This document shows positions 1 through 9,438 of a DNA stretch of 64,000 nt, one piece after another. The notes under the pieces are model-generated. The model saw only the letters and a program-made list of their open reading frames with translations, was not told where the DNA came from and made no database searches. Position numbers and translations under genes: made by a program. Source of the stretch: Torulaspora globosa (Eukaryota; Ascomycota; Saccharomycetes; Saccharomycetales; Saccharomycetaceae); contig NC_050730.1 in assembly GCF_014133895.1 (NCBI RefSeq), positions 372,001-436,000 on the forward strand, in the 5' to 3' direction. How positions within the stretch are numbered: the stretch's first letter is position 1; each line of letters starts with the position of its first letter.

Positions 1-151
1 GGGTCTTCCCAACGCCAGGCGGTCCATAGATCTCGTAGATGGATCTCGCTTGGAACCCATCGCCAAGACACTCATCTAGCGCCTCAATGCCACTAGGAAG
101 CGGTTCGGGGTTATCTACCAGCAGCTGCGATAGCGATATGCCCACAGACAT
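1..151 (-). CDS. RAD55: Rad51 paralogue Rad55, N-terminal part
   Basis: The first 50 codons of a RecA-family protein run off the left edge of the window. The ATG at 151 opens a frame whose Walker A motif GPPGVGKT lies at residues 43-50, preceded by the short region QARSIYEI typical of yeast Rad55. Rad55 pairs with Rad57 in the nucleus. The dimer stabilises Rad51 filaments during homologous recombination, and the Walker A lysine is needed for its ATPase role. PPH3 lies just upstream in the same direction, the same adjacency as YDR075W-YDR076W in S. cerevisiae. The family assignment is firm. Only the N-terminus is visible, so integrity of the gene cannot be judged. Confidence 0.88.
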   Translation of the reverse strand, partial: MSVGISLSQLLVDNPEPLPSGIEALDECLGDGFQARSIYEIYGPPGVGKT

Positions 152-279
152 GGGTGGTTCGTCTCTAGTGGCCCGTTTCGTGTCATTGCGTTAGCGCGTT
201 AAGTAATAGCGACATAGTCTTATCATAGCTAGCTCTACGTGGAGGTGGCAGATCCTATACAAAGAGAATGAAAATTGAT

Positions 280-1203
280 CTAGAGGAAATAGTCCATCTG
301 CGGTTTCTTCGTCGGTATTATGGCGTTTCCAACGCCATTCTGTGGTTGCACGGCCTCGAATATGGTGTACTTTCTTTCGAGATCGTCTTCTATCCGCAGC
401 ACAGCTGCGATGTTCCCGCATCTGTAACAGTAGTTTGGCGCGGACCACACGGTCACCAGGCCGCCATCGAACATTTCCTTGTAGCCCTCCATCACCAGCT
501 GGTGTGCCCGAGCAATCAGCTCCACGTCGTTCTTCACCAAGAACTGGTCAACTTCGTTCTTGCCGAACAGGAAACCGGCTCCTCTCGGCGACATCGACCA
601 CGTATCCACTTCCTCTGGGTCGCTCCACAGCAGGTCGCACATGGCTCCCTCGTGCGGTACCTCCTGTTTCCGGTCGATCGATCGTATCTCGTCGATCGTG
701 GCGATGTCTGGCGAGAGGCCCCCGTGGACGCAGAACACCCGGTTGTTCACGATAGCTCCCAACGACAAGTAGTCGAACACTTCGCAACAGTATCTCCATA
801 CGTTGCTGTTCCCGTATTTCCTCATAATCTCGTCGTAAAAGCCGTAAACTTTGGTAATCTGCCGCGTTTCGTGGTTCCCTCGTATCAGTGTGATCCTGTC
901 TGGATATCTCAGCTTGTAGCACAGCAGCAGCAGAAACGACTCTAGCGAATAGAACCCTCTGTCCACGAAGTCGCCCAGAAAGATATACCGAGACTTCTCT
1001 ATTCCGCCACTCTTCTCGAATAGCGTCAGCAAATCGTGCAACTGCCCGTGAATATCGCCACAGATCGTCACCGGCGTGTCTACTCTTGTTACGTTTGACT
1101 CGTTCATCAGCAGTTCCTGCGCCCTCAGGCAGAGCGAATACACCGTCTCTTCACTAACCTGCTTCGCCTGTCTCAGCAACGATATCGTCTTATCCAGATT
1201 CAT
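280..1203 (-). CDS. PPH3: PP4-type serine/threonine phosphatase catalytic subunit Pph3
   Basis: A 307-residue protein, close to the 308 residues of S. cerevisiae Pph3. All metal-binding phosphatase motifs are present: GDIHGQ (about 49-54), GDFVDRG (77-83), RGNHE (108-112) and HGGLSP (160-165). The C-terminus is DYFL, the tail that is carboxymethylated in PP2A/PP4 enzymes. In yeast, Pph3 works with Psy2 and Psy4 to dephosphorylate gamma-H2A and Rad53, allowing recovery from the DNA damage checkpoint. The frame stays open for a few codons upstream of the ATG at 1203, but no earlier ATG exists. It is divergent from PEA2. Confidence 0.95.
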   Translation of the reverse strand: MNLDKTISLLRQAKQVSEETVYSLCLRAQELLMNESNVTRVDTPVTICGDIHGQLHDLLTLFEKSGGIEKSRYIFLGDFVDRGFYSLESFLLLLCYKLRYPDRITLIRGNHETRQITKVYGFYDEIMRKYGNSNVWRYCCEVFDYLSLGAIVNNRVFCVHGGLSPDIATIDEIRSIDRKQEVPHEGAMCDLLWSDPEEVDTWSMSPRGAGFLFGKNEVDQFLVKNDVELIARAHQLVMEGYKEMFDGGLVTVWSAPNYCYRCGNIAAVLRIEDDLERKYTIFEAVQPQNGVGNAIIPTKKPQMDYFL

Positions 1204-1401
1204 AGCGATAGTAGCCACGATTCGAACCTCTATTTGCTATCAGCTACGCTGTCTTGAAGTTCAATATAAGCGATGCCTTTAACCAAAAATTTTCATATAT
1301 ACGTCATCGCTAATACGTCTCACTAAACAAAGGTCAAAGTAGGCCAGCAGCGCATTCAATTGGCTGTTTTAGTTGGAATCGCCGTTAGTGGTGCAGGCAT
1401 C

Positions 1402-2535
1402 ATGGGTTATGACATGGCTTTGATGGAGAGAGCTAGCCCAATGCTCTTTTCCCGCGAGCGATACGAGGAATATCCGATGGAATACGCAGAATTGAAACAT
1501 TATCTGACAAGTAACGGCATTGAGGACTTCCCTAAGAGGCAATCGAAACCGTATACACATGTGGATTATCTGGATTATCTGCTTTACCGGGATGACGAAA
1601 CAGGGTCGACCATAGATCTGAACAAGAAGCTGTTGTGCGAGTATGCGCTTTACCAGGTGCAGTCGCAGAAAAGATCCGAGGTGGGCTCTATTACAATGGC
1701 GAAACTCATGAGTCTGGAGCCGCGCTCCCTGGAGTGGTACGATTGCTTGACAACGTTATTGGAGACCACCAACGCGACGAATCTTGACATCCCGCTCTTG
1801 CAAGGTAGCGATGGCTCGGGGACGAGTTCACCTGGCAAAGGGCAGGAGAAGTCGGAAGGGGTTAATCGCAGCAACACCATCATTAAGAAGAACAGGGAGC
1901 TGCAGGAACTGACGTCCTTTGTTTTGTCCAATGCGATCAAGAAAGGCATCGAGCTGAGGCCTGTCAACATGGACAATCCACTTGAGTTTCTCAAAAATGC
2001 CATTGAGACAATCATAGCGTCGTCATCACAGCCGCGGAAGGAGGATTCAGATCCACAGATGGACTCTTTGGAGACCGCCTTCAAAGATCTGCAGCTGGCA
2101 CATAGTTTCCTCACAAAACAGTTTGAGAATGACCGCAATGAATACTTGCAAAACATCGAAATACTGCAAAGGACGAACAAGGAGTTGCAACAAAAGCTTC
2201 TAGACTATCATTCTGACTTGTCCCAGGTGGAGAATAGGCTGCAGGAGACCGAGCGGGAGCTGGAAGAGAATAACAAGAGAGCGAGTCAGCCGCAGAGAAA
2301 GAGTTTCGGTATCACATCGCCGCTTTTCTCCGGCGATGCTTGGAATGAGCCTTCACCAGGTTCGGCAAAGAGCTTCAACAGTACCAACGCGCACTCTATA
2401 ACGATAATGAGGACGGAGTTCAAGAGGCTGCTGGTCGAGAGCCAACGGAGATACGAGAAAGAGCTGCAGGAGGAACGTGATGCGAGACTGAGACTGGAGA
2501 AGGAACTGGAGTCGCTGAGAAGGCGATCGCGATGA
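1402..2535 (+). CDS. PEA2: Pea2-like polarisome coiled-coil protein
   Basis: A 377-residue protein. An N-terminal globular part (about 1-140) is followed by a Ser/Gly-rich linker and long heptad-rich helical segments at about 235-290 and 345-375, ending in RRRSR. Its position next to SPT15 and SCC4 matches YER149C-YER148W-YER147C, and the length fits Pea2 (420 residues). Pea2 is a polarisome component that acts with Spa2 and Bud6 at sites of polarised growth and mating projections. The identification rests on synteny plus coiled-coil character and the N-terminal sequence. The ATG at 1402 is the first in the frame; ATGs at 1414 and 1423 are alternatives. Confidence 0.82.
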   Translation: MGYDMALMERASPMLFSRERYEEYPMEYAELKHYLTSNGIEDFPKRQSKPYTHVDYLDYLLYRDDETGSTIDLNKKLLCEYALYQVQSQKRSEVGSITMAKLMSLEPRSLEWYDCLTTLLETTNATNLDIPLLQGSDGSGTSSPGKGQEKSEGVNRSNTIIKKNRELQELTSFVLSNAIKKGIELRPVNMDNPLEFLKNAIETIIASSSQPRKEDSDPQMDSLETAFKDLQLAHSFLTKQFENDRNEYLQNIEILQRTNKELQQKLLDYHSDLSQVENRLQETERELEENNKRASQPQRKSFGITSPLFSGDAWNEPSPGSAKSFNSTNAHSITIMRTEFKRLLVESQRRYEKELQEERDARLRLEKELESLRRRSR

Positions 2536-2603
2536 ATGGGCAAATACGAGAAATATCAAAACTAACTAAATTACAAACACATGGATCACTCAAAATTCCC
2601 TTT

Positions 2604-3323
2604 CTACATCTTCCGAAATTCACTCAGCACCGGATATATGGCTTCAAAAGCCTGGTATATCTCTTCCCTCTGCTTGGCACCCGTAAGGACAACTTTCCCC
2701 GACACAAAGACCAACAGAACAATCTTTGGCTTAACCATTCTATAAATCAAACCGGGGAACAGTTCTGGCTCGTACGACGAGAAAGGCCCGTGGCTGAACG
2801 CTAGACCCTCTAAACGTATCGGGAACTTCACATCACACGATCCGACTATATTCTGTATCTTGAAATCTGTGAACTTAGCTGCGAATCCGATCTTCTGAAT
2901 GATTCTCGCATACTTCCGGCTCGCTAACTTGGAGTCATCCTCACTTTTCGCACCGGTAACAACCATCTTACCGGACGCAAATATTAGTGCCGTAGTCTTA
3001 GGTTCCCTGATACGCATAATAACCGCTGCAAACCGCTTAGGATTGTATTCTGCGTTACGCGCATGCAACGCCACGGTCTTTAGATCCAGACGGCATCCCA
3101 GATTCACCGTAGCGACAATATTCTGTAATGTAGGTACTATGCCCGATGTCGCCGAATTCTCCCCCTCTTCATCGCCCGCTGTCTTCACCTCTGCATCGTG
3201 GAATTCCGGCAGTTGTTCGTCACTCACCTTCTTCTCCTGGCCTTCCCAGACCTGCCGGGTCGTCGGATCAAAAACAATCCTGTTAGCTTCTTGAAACTCC
3301 TTCAGTCTATCGTTTTCAGCCAT
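2604..3323 (-). CDS. SPT15: TATA-binding protein (TBP)
   Basis: A 239-residue protein almost identical in its C-terminal 180 residues to yeast TBP (240 residues). The core begins near [14 protein letters not shown] and contains the two direct repeats that form the DNA-binding saddle, each with a FASGK/FVSGK-type motif. It ends in VLSEFRKM. The N-terminal about 60 residues are acidic and diverged, as is usual. TBP is the core subunit of TFIID, SAGA-dependent promoters, SL1/CF and TFIIIB, so all three RNA polymerases depend on it. It is divergent from SCC4, with 167 bases between the start codons. Confidence 0.98.
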   Translation of the reverse strand: MAENDRLKEFQEANRIVFDPTTRQVWEGQEKKVSDEQLPEFHDAEVKTAGDEEGENSATSGIVPTLQNIVATVNLGCRLDLKTVALHARNAEYNPKRFAAVIMRIREPKTTALIFASGKMVVTGAKSEDDSKLASRKYARIIQKIGFAAKFTDFKIQNIVGSCDVKFPIRLEGLAFSHGPFSSYEPELFPGLIYRMVKPKIVLLVFVSGKVVLTGAKQREEIYQAFEAIYPVLSEFRKM

Positions 3324-3490
3324 TATATCACGCTCCTAAACCACCTAACCTGCCTATATCTCTCTTAGAACTGTCTTATAAATGCTTAAGTTAGGTTATC
3401 TAAATGCTTCTTATAGAGAAAATATGGATATCGCTTTTGACGAAGATGTAGCTATATATTATTGAAGCTCATCGAGAAGTTTCATAGTCA

Positions 3491-5476
3491 ATGAGTGTGT
3501 CTGAACGAGTTGAAAGGAGTCGATATTTTGCTGGTAGTTGGCTGTTGGATGCTTCTATGGATGTGCAAAGATTGCCATTGCCAGCGGTTTATGAATTGGC
3601 CCAGGAATATCGAAATCATGCGTATGCGGTGAGCAAACGGGTTAAGACTGAGTCGCAGCTCAGTCAGTACTATACTTTGATCTCGATGGCTATCAGGGTT
3701 CTGAGGTATATTAAACAAGCGTACCCTTTGTCGATTGAACAGGACGCCAGAGCGACCTTTGACTTGGTCGATCTCTTACTGAAAGAGACGCATGATCTGG
3801 ATATGGCTGAATCATATTTGTCTAGTCTCCGGGAACGACTGCTCAATCATCAGATGTCTGGCTCTCGCAGCTCGGTGATGGGTTTGAGAATGCATTGTGA
3901 GCTTCTGTTGCTGTGTCGAGTGCCAACTGAGAGGAACACTAAGTTTCATTATAAAGCGGCGTTGCGGAGCTGTGAGCAGCTTTTGAAATATCTAATTGAG
4001 CTGAAAGACACTGACAGATCGTTTGAAGACTGGATAGAAGTGTTCCGCTACGTCAGTCTGTCTCTGAATAGGAAACTTGGGAAGCATTCTATCGTCAAGG
4101 CGAAATATGCTGAACTTTCTGAAGTGGGAAGCCATCACGTCCAATGGCGAAGTTTTATTACGCTAACTCACGTCAATTACCTTCTGAATAATCGACTGCC
4201 TGTGCCGTTGCCAGACTGGCAACGGCTGGATAGTATACGAATTCAAGACGTGCCCCCGCGATGGTACGCTTGGAAGCTGTTGCTGGAATTGGTAATGCAG
4301 ATCTACGAGGACAAAAATATTACGCAGAGATTATTGCAGTTTAAGGCTTTATTTGCGGAGTACAAAACATCTTTGGATTATACTTGTGATGACTGCAATG
4401 TTGAAATGGCGAAAGGGCTTACGCTTTCCTTGAACTCTTCCTTTTTGCTCAGCTATAAGGACATCAAGAACCTCTTATTACTACTGCAAAGTGTTAGCTA
4501 TTTGGTAAACTGCCATGACAAAAAAGCCAATTTCTCGATTAAATTTTTGGCTAAAGTAATGAGTTCGACGAAAAAATCTTTGGAAGCGCCAGATATTCTA
4601 AATGATTGCTCAATCGGCGATATTGACGTGAAGGTTTCGTGGTATGCTAAGGTTCTATCCCTTTCGCAGTTTTATCAAGTCTGGCAAAATATGTTGCTAG
4701 TGGCTGAGGCTCCGTCACTTCCGAATCAACACATCTCGAATAAGCATCAGTCGGAACTGTTAATTGCATTGTCCTCACACTTGAGTCATGAAGATGAGCT
4801 TCTTGTATGCCAGCAATATGAAGCGCTAACCGAAAGTATCGATGTTTCAAACGAGATTAGATTAATCGCATTGGTAAACAGTTATTTGATCAGAACAACA
4901 CTAGTCAGCCGAAATGTTGGAAGGCAGGAACAGGCAAAACTCTGTAACAGCCTTTGGGAGCAAATAGTCAAGTGTTGGACTGATTCAGATTTGCGCAATA
5001 GCACCACTTTAGATTGCACGTTGACTATGGTCTGGATAATGTCGCACTTTGAACCGTTCACATCAAACCCGATGCCAGCAGGAGAGAGCGACAAAAGCCA
5101 GCAACTCGAAAAATTGAGACAGTATTACTTTGCAAATAAACTATCCCTTGCTGATGACGTACCGTCAAGGATAGAGCCTGAAGATATTGCAGGAGATAGT
5201 GTAGAAGAAAGCTTGAGCTTGAAGAAAGGTCTGATGATGCAAATTCTTCTGAATTACTTAGGCGGACGGCTGTTCGAGCAAGATTTGGAAACTATATGCC
5301 AGATTTCTGCCAAATGCTATCGCTTGGCTAAGTTGCAGAACTTCCCTATCGTTTTCTATGCGGTTGGTTTTTGGCATTTGACCAACTGCACGATTGCCAT
5401 GAAGACTAAAGAGGCGACGATCATGTCAGCAAAACTGGAGGCCCTGGAGAAAAAGCTTCAGAAGCATGGGCTGTAA
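3491..5476 (+). CDS. SCC4: Cohesin loader subunit Scc4 (Mau2)
   Basis: A 661-residue all-helical, TPR-like protein, compared with 624 residues in S. cerevisiae. The N-terminal stretch around VYELAQEYRNHAYAV and LLLKETHDLDMAESYLSSL matches the Scc4 helical superhelix. Scc4 binds the N-terminus of Scc2, and the pair loads cohesin on chromatin; Scc4 also targets the complex to centromeres. An ATG at 3557 (MDVQRLPLPAVYEL) aligns better with the start of S. cerevisiae Scc4 than the ATG at 3491 and could be the real start. Position next to SPT15 supports YER147C orthology. Confidence 0.9.
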   Translation: MSVSERVERSRYFAGSWLLDASMDVQRLPLPAVYELAQEYRNHAYAVSKRVKTESQLSQYYTLISMAIRVLRYIKQAYPLSIEQDARATFDLVDLLLKETHDLDMAESYLSSLRERLLNHQMSGSRSSVMGLRMHCELLLLCRVPTERNTKFHYKAALRSCEQLLKYLIELKDTDRSFEDWIEVFRYVSLSLNRKLGKHSIVKAKYAELSEVGSHHVQWRSFITLTHVNYLLNNRLPVPLPDWQRLDSIRIQDVPPRWYAWKLLLELVMQIYEDKNITQRLLQFKALFAEYKTSLDYTCDDCNVEMAKGLTLSLNSSFLLSYKDIKNLLLLLQSVSYLVNCHDKKANFSIKFLAKVMSSTKKSLEAPDILNDCSIGDIDVKVSWYAKVLSLSQFYQVWQNMLLVAEAPSLPNQHISNKHQSELLIALSSHLSHEDELLVCQQYEALTESIDVSNEIRLIALVNSYLIRTTLVSRNVGRQEQAKLCNSLWEQIVKCWTDSDLRNSTTLDCTLTMVWIMSHFEPFTSNPMPAGESDKSQQLEKLRQYYFANKLSLADDVPSRIEPEDIAGDSVEESLSLKKGLMMQILLNYLGGRLFEQDLETICQISAKCYRLAKLQNFPIVFYAVGFWHLTNCTIAMKTKEATIMSAKLEALEKKLQKHGL

Positions 5477-5546
5477 TCAAACATATCAGATATTCTATTT
5501 TAAATACAAAGTTTATCCATTGCTATTCATATACAATAGTCGTTCA

Positions 5547-8375
5547 TTACTTACCTCTTATCGAGTTTACTGAACCCTGCCTGTTCATGGATGTGCTTGA
5601 GTTTTGCCTGCTTAGAGTTAGAGGCGTGTTTGGATATTGCCTATTCAAAGAGGTGCTTGATCCTTGTTTCTTTAATGAGGTGTTTGAGTTTTGCCTTTTC
5701 AAAACGTACTCAGCGGTCGCTTGCTCAGACTTCAAACTGCTCTCGCTGTTCTTAACATGGCCCCTGGGGTCCAGTTCGACAGTACCAGCACTTTGGAACA
5801 GTGAGACACTGCCAACAAGTAATCCCAAAGTTTCGAGCACTTGTTGAGGGTCTGTCAAGTGAGACTTTGCGACTGTCTTCTTTGACGCGGAGCCAACTGT
5901 ACAAGGATAAAATCCAAAATTTTTCCATTGATTAACTTGATCAGGATACTTTTTCTTCCAGATTCCCTCAATTCTGTTCAGCTGGTTAAACATGTCCTCA
6001 TCGGTCAAATCGTCGCCTAAGCAGAAGATAAAATCAGGCATCTCATCTTTAGTTAACTCTTCGCGGCTGTTATCAAGCATATCTTGAGGTGTGCCATGCT
6101 TGTGCCAGACCAACCTTCTGACAATCTCACCTTTGTTCACAAATCTAGGACGTACCTCTAAGTTAGCCTTACCATCCATAATTTCCAAGTCGTACTCTTC
6201 GGCAATTTTGAGCAAGTCTTTCTTCATTTCAATTGCATGGAACTCACCCAATTCTGGAGAAGCTTGCCTATAATGCCACGTCAAAGCGACTTTCTTTCTC
6301 TCGAGAAAAGATCCCGGAGTACGGGTTGTGAAGTCTTCCATAACTTTACCTACCTTGACTTGCCACGACATGTCAAACCTTTCTGTTAAATTCACCCATT
6401 CTCCACCATTTATATCTTTGACGAAGCAACCATGCTCCGCACTTAGCCCTAATTGAGGCAGCCTACTGCCCAACCATTTGTTAAGGAATTTCTGGTCACG
6501 ACCAGAAATTATCCATATTTGATTCTTGGGATCTGCTGCCAAGTTGTTCAGAGTCGATAACAAACGGGCGGAGGGGATAGCAGCTGCTGGATCCCTCACA
6601 ATAGGTGTTAGAGTACCGTCGTAATCGAATAAGAATAAGCGACGATTAGCTTGCTTATAATTTTCGAGTAATACAGGCCTATTCAAAGCAGGGGTAATGC
6701 GATTGTCCTTACTGGATGGTGATGAACGGTAAATTATGTCATCAAGGGTTGTTAAGAACTTATCGGTCCAATCCTGGATGGTTGGCACCTCAGACCATAT
6801 CTTCTTCTCTAAAGTAAACTTTTCTTCTTTCGACATTTTCAAGGCCCTATTTATTCTCTTGGCCACAGCCACAGAGTCCCACGGATTAACAATAATGGCA
6901 TCCTTCAAAACAGTACTGCTACCTGAGAACTCACTGAGTATCAAAGGATTTCCGTAACAGTTGTAGCTTGAAGTGTGAGATTTAACTGTAACATATTCCA
7001 ATGCAGTAGTATTCATCCCATCTCTAACACTCGTGATCAAGCATAAATCTGCTACTCTCAGCAGCGAGAAATAAACGTCTTTTGGAATCCTCATGTAGTA
7101 GTGCTGCACGGGAGAAAAGTCAAGATCACCATACTTGGAGTTGATGGAGTTTACTAGCTCTGTGACTTGCTGTTCCAATTTAATCGTCTGCTGAGAATTT
7201 CTGTTGATTGGAGGACTACTAACTTGAATCAGGACGACTTTATCTCTCCATTCAGGATACATCGCCAGAAAGGTTTCAAAGGCCCTCAGCTTTTGGACGA
7301 CACCACGAACAGCGTCCAAGCTGTCCCGTCCAATTATAATCTTCTTGCCTTCATAAGCGTCCTTGATTGCTAAAACCTTAGCATCAATATCTGTGGTGAA
7401 AGCATCTTCCAAAATCTTTTTAGTATTAACACCGATTGGCAACGAATCGACCATGACGTCTCCACCGTATGCGCCAACTTCATACTGGTCAATACCCAAA
7501 GCGTTTTTCGATTTCCTGCTTGTAGATTCCAAGAGTCTCTTACATGATGAGACAAAATGACGTGCAAAGCCATCATTCTGAAAACAAATACGATTGGCAC
7601 CTACCAGCCCGTCGAGAATTTGCTTTCTACGTGGCAAAACACGGAAGTATTCATTACTTGGCCATGGAGAATGATGAAAATATGCGATAACTAAGTCTTC
7701 ATCATTGAATTTCATCCTCAACAATTGAGGAAGTAATAACAAATAATAGTCATGTATCCATATAATATCACCTTTCTGGTAGATTTCACCAATCTTCATC
7801 GCATAAGCTTCATTAAATTTGACATAATCATACCACCACTTGTTTTCTTTATCACCACCTTCAGAAGAAAACTTCAAGATGTAGTGGAAGGTGGGCCAGA
7901 GGACATTCTCCGCATAGTCCCTCCACCGGCTTTGATCACGGCGGAGCAACCACACTGGATGTACATTAGAGATCTTAGTATCTCCATCCTGTGCGTTCTT
8001 TTGTTGTATGGTTTCGGTCAACCCATTCATTTGTTCCTTCGTCAAGTAAAGGGGATCATCATCGATGTCGTCTGGGCCCTCCTTCCTTTTGTCAGAATAA
8101 GATGCTAAAAGGCGAGACGCGAAATCCTGTTCTCTAGTGATTTCACCCGTCCATCCGACCACATGCTGCTCGTAATTCTTCGCCTTTTCATCACTGTTCA
8201 GATAGTCCAATGACGAATAAAGAGAGCTGTTGCCGATGATAGGTTGGATCTTCCAATCGTCGTTTGTCTCACCCAATTGAATCTGATAAGGCAATTGACG
8301 AACACAATTGATGATCCTTTGCCTCTTGCCACTTGGCGCAGAGCCATTCGCTTTCAATGTCGCATCGACAGTCAT
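5547..8375 (-). CDS. TPS2: Trehalose-6-phosphate phosphatase Tps2
   Basis: A 942-residue protein; S. cerevisiae Tps2 has 896. It has a glycosyltransferase-20-like N-terminal domain (about 20-560) without a clear independent role, then a HAD-type phosphatase domain with FDYDGTLTP near residue 581, SGRD and GDDLTDEDMF. The enzyme removes phosphate from trehalose-6-phosphate in the cytosol as part of the Tps1-Tps2-Tsl1/Tps3 complex, the last step of trehalose synthesis in the stress response. The last about 50 residues form an unusual Ser/Gln/Arg-rich tail with five imperfect copies of an RQxSxTSL-like unit. Stress elements lie upstream. Confidence 0.97.
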   Translation of the reverse strand: MTVDATLKANGSAPSGKRQRIINCVRQLPYQIQLGETNDDWKIQPIIGNSSLYSSLDYLNSDEKAKNYEQHVVGWTGEITREQDFASRLLASYSDKRKEGPDDIDDDPLYLTKEQMNGLTETIQQKNAQDGDTKISNVHPVWLLRRDQSRWRDYAENVLWPTFHYILKFSSEGGDKENKWWYDYVKFNEAYAMKIGEIYQKGDIIWIHDYYLLLLPQLLRMKFNDEDLVIAYFHHSPWPSNEYFRVLPRRKQILDGLVGANRICFQNDGFARHFVSSCKRLLESTSRKSKNALGIDQYEVGAYGGDVMVDSLPIGVNTKKILEDAFTTDIDAKVLAIKDAYEGKKIIIGRDSLDAVRGVVQKLRAFETFLAMYPEWRDKVVLIQVSSPPINRNSQQTIKLEQQVTELVNSINSKYGDLDFSPVQHYYMRIPKDVYFSLLRVADLCLITSVRDGMNTTALEYVTVKSHTSSYNCYGNPLILSEFSGSSTVLKDAIIVNPWDSVAVAKRINRALKMSKEEKFTLEKKIWSEVPTIQDWTDKFLTTLDDIIYRSSPSSKDNRITPALNRPVLLENYKQANRRLFLFDYDGTLTPIVRDPAAAIPSARLLSTLNNLAADPKNQIWIISGRDQKFLNKWLGSRLPQLGLSAEHGCFVKDINGGEWVNLTERFDMSWQVKVGKVMEDFTTRTPGSFLERKKVALTWHYRQASPELGEFHAIEMKKDLLKIAEEYDLEIMDGKANLEVRPRFVNKGEIVRRLVWHKHGTPQDMLDNSREELTKDEMPDFIFCLGDDLTDEDMFNQLNRIEGIWKKKYPDQVNQWKNFGFYPCTVGSASKKTVAKSHLTDPQQVLETLGLLVGSVSLFQSAGTVELDPRGHVKNSESSLKSEQATAEYVLKRQNSNTSLKKQGSSTSLNRQYPNTPLTLSRQNSSTSMNRQGSVNSIRGK

Positions 8376-8543
8376 GTAGTTACACCTTTTTTATGAATTT
8401 CTGCGTTCTTAACCTGTTTAGCCCTTTCTTTCTTCGACGACAATCTCAACCTATCTCCAGATACTGCCAATATTTATACTATCTTTGAGAGTTACGACGA
8501 ATCGATAGTGTTGCTCGCCTAGGCAAAGCAAGTTCTGTCCAAA

Positions 8544-8657
8544 AGGGGGCCAGAAGCAATAACCAAAAAGACCGTCGCCTCTGGAACAAAGAAGGGAGGG
8601 GCGTTAGAAGCCTGACCGAAGGGGCAAAACCGAACAATTGATCGCACAAGCGAGGGG
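8544..8657 (-). promoter_or_regulatory. Cluster of four stress response elements upstream of TPS2
   Basis: Four CCCCT motifs (AGGGG on the plus strand) lie at 8544-8548, 8597-8601, 8620-8624 and 8653-8657, about 170-280 bases before the TPS2 start. CCCCT is the STRE bound by Msn2/Msn4. S. cerevisiae TPS2 is a known STRE-driven gene, so retention here is expected. The function is inferred from motif and position. Confidence 0.7.
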
Positions 8658-8744
8658 GGAGGTCAATTACGCCGACTCGAGTGCACCATGTGATGCAATC
8701 GCGATATCATTGTAGACGTTAAAACGAATCGACTATTTCCTAGT

Positions 8745-8750
8745 CACGTG
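8745..8750. promoter_or_regulatory. CACGTG E-box upstream of TPS2
   Basis: A palindromic CACGTG in the context agtCACGTGgc, about 370 bases upstream of TPS2. Such sites bind Cbf1 or Pho4 in yeasts. Assignment to a factor is not possible from sequence alone. Confidence 0.35.
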
Positions 8751-9042
8751 GCCGAAAGCACCTTAAGCTGGGCGGCAAGTAAGCCGCCAAGGCTAAAGGA
8801 CGCCGGTAAGTCGACCGAACTTTCCACGAGCAGCTTATTATACTGTACTGTCGATAAATGATCCTTGCTTCAATTGGCCCACTGCGTGCCTCTTATTGCG
8901 TCCGTGTGTGTAGCCGTCATAAAGCTGTAAGGCGATCAATGAAAGGAATTTCCTGTCTTTATAAACAAAGCGGGAAGGAACCCGCACACCCGATAAAGGA
9001 GGGGAAAGGGATCGGCGGCTAGAAGGTTCAGAACAGAAGTGC

Positions 9043-9438
9043 TCACCATATTTCGAACACTCTTGTCATTAGTAAGTACAATTTGGCGAGGATATCCTGA
9101 GCTGGCTGTTGCACCAGTAGCTGTGGCGGATCCAATATCAGTGGCTTCACGTTTTTTGCTCCTTGATTGATCTGCGAGATGCATTGTAAGTTTGTGTGCA
9201 CTCGCTTCAGATATTGCGATGCCAGGGGTTGCAGTTGTTCGGGGATGCCTGCATTACCGTTTCCGTCGGAGCCCGCGCTGTTAGCCATCTGTATTACCCT
9301 GGCGAGTAGGATACTGTTTATATGCAAAAGCAGCTGTATTTTGTACTGCAGTTGCTCGTCCTCTGCTCTGGGAATAGGCTGTCTGTCGATCTCATTTGGG
9401 TGAGCTCCGCTATTACCTTCCACAGTGCTGGTGTCCAT
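9043..9438 (-). CDS. SNF11: SWI/SNF subunit Snf11
   Basis: A 131-residue protein, shorter than the 169 of S. cerevisiae because the low-complexity N-terminal half is reduced. The conserved C-terminal half is nearly unchanged: LLLHINSILLARVIQM, then LKRVH and LQCISQINQG, ending LLMTRVFEIW. Snf11 is a small subunit of the SWI/SNF chromatin remodeller that binds Snf2. The ATG at 9438 is the first in frame. It lies upstream of TPS2 in the same direction, as in YDR073W-YDR074W. Confidence 0.93.
   Translation of the reverse strand: MDTSTVEGNSGAHPNEIDRQPIPRAEDEQLQYKIQLLLHINSILLARVIQMANSAGSDGNGNAGIPEQLQPLASQYLKRVHTNLQCISQINQGAKNVKPLILDPPQLLVQQPAQDILAKLYLLMTRVFEIW

Larger units (their letters stand above)
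8376..9042. other. TPS2 promoter / SNF11 3' intergenic region
   Basis: No coding region or RNA gene is seen in these 667 bases between the SNF11 stop and the TPS2 start, which are in tandem on the minus strand. The part nearest TPS2 carries the stress and E-box motifs listed separately. The rest shows nothing I can name. Confidence 0.6.
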
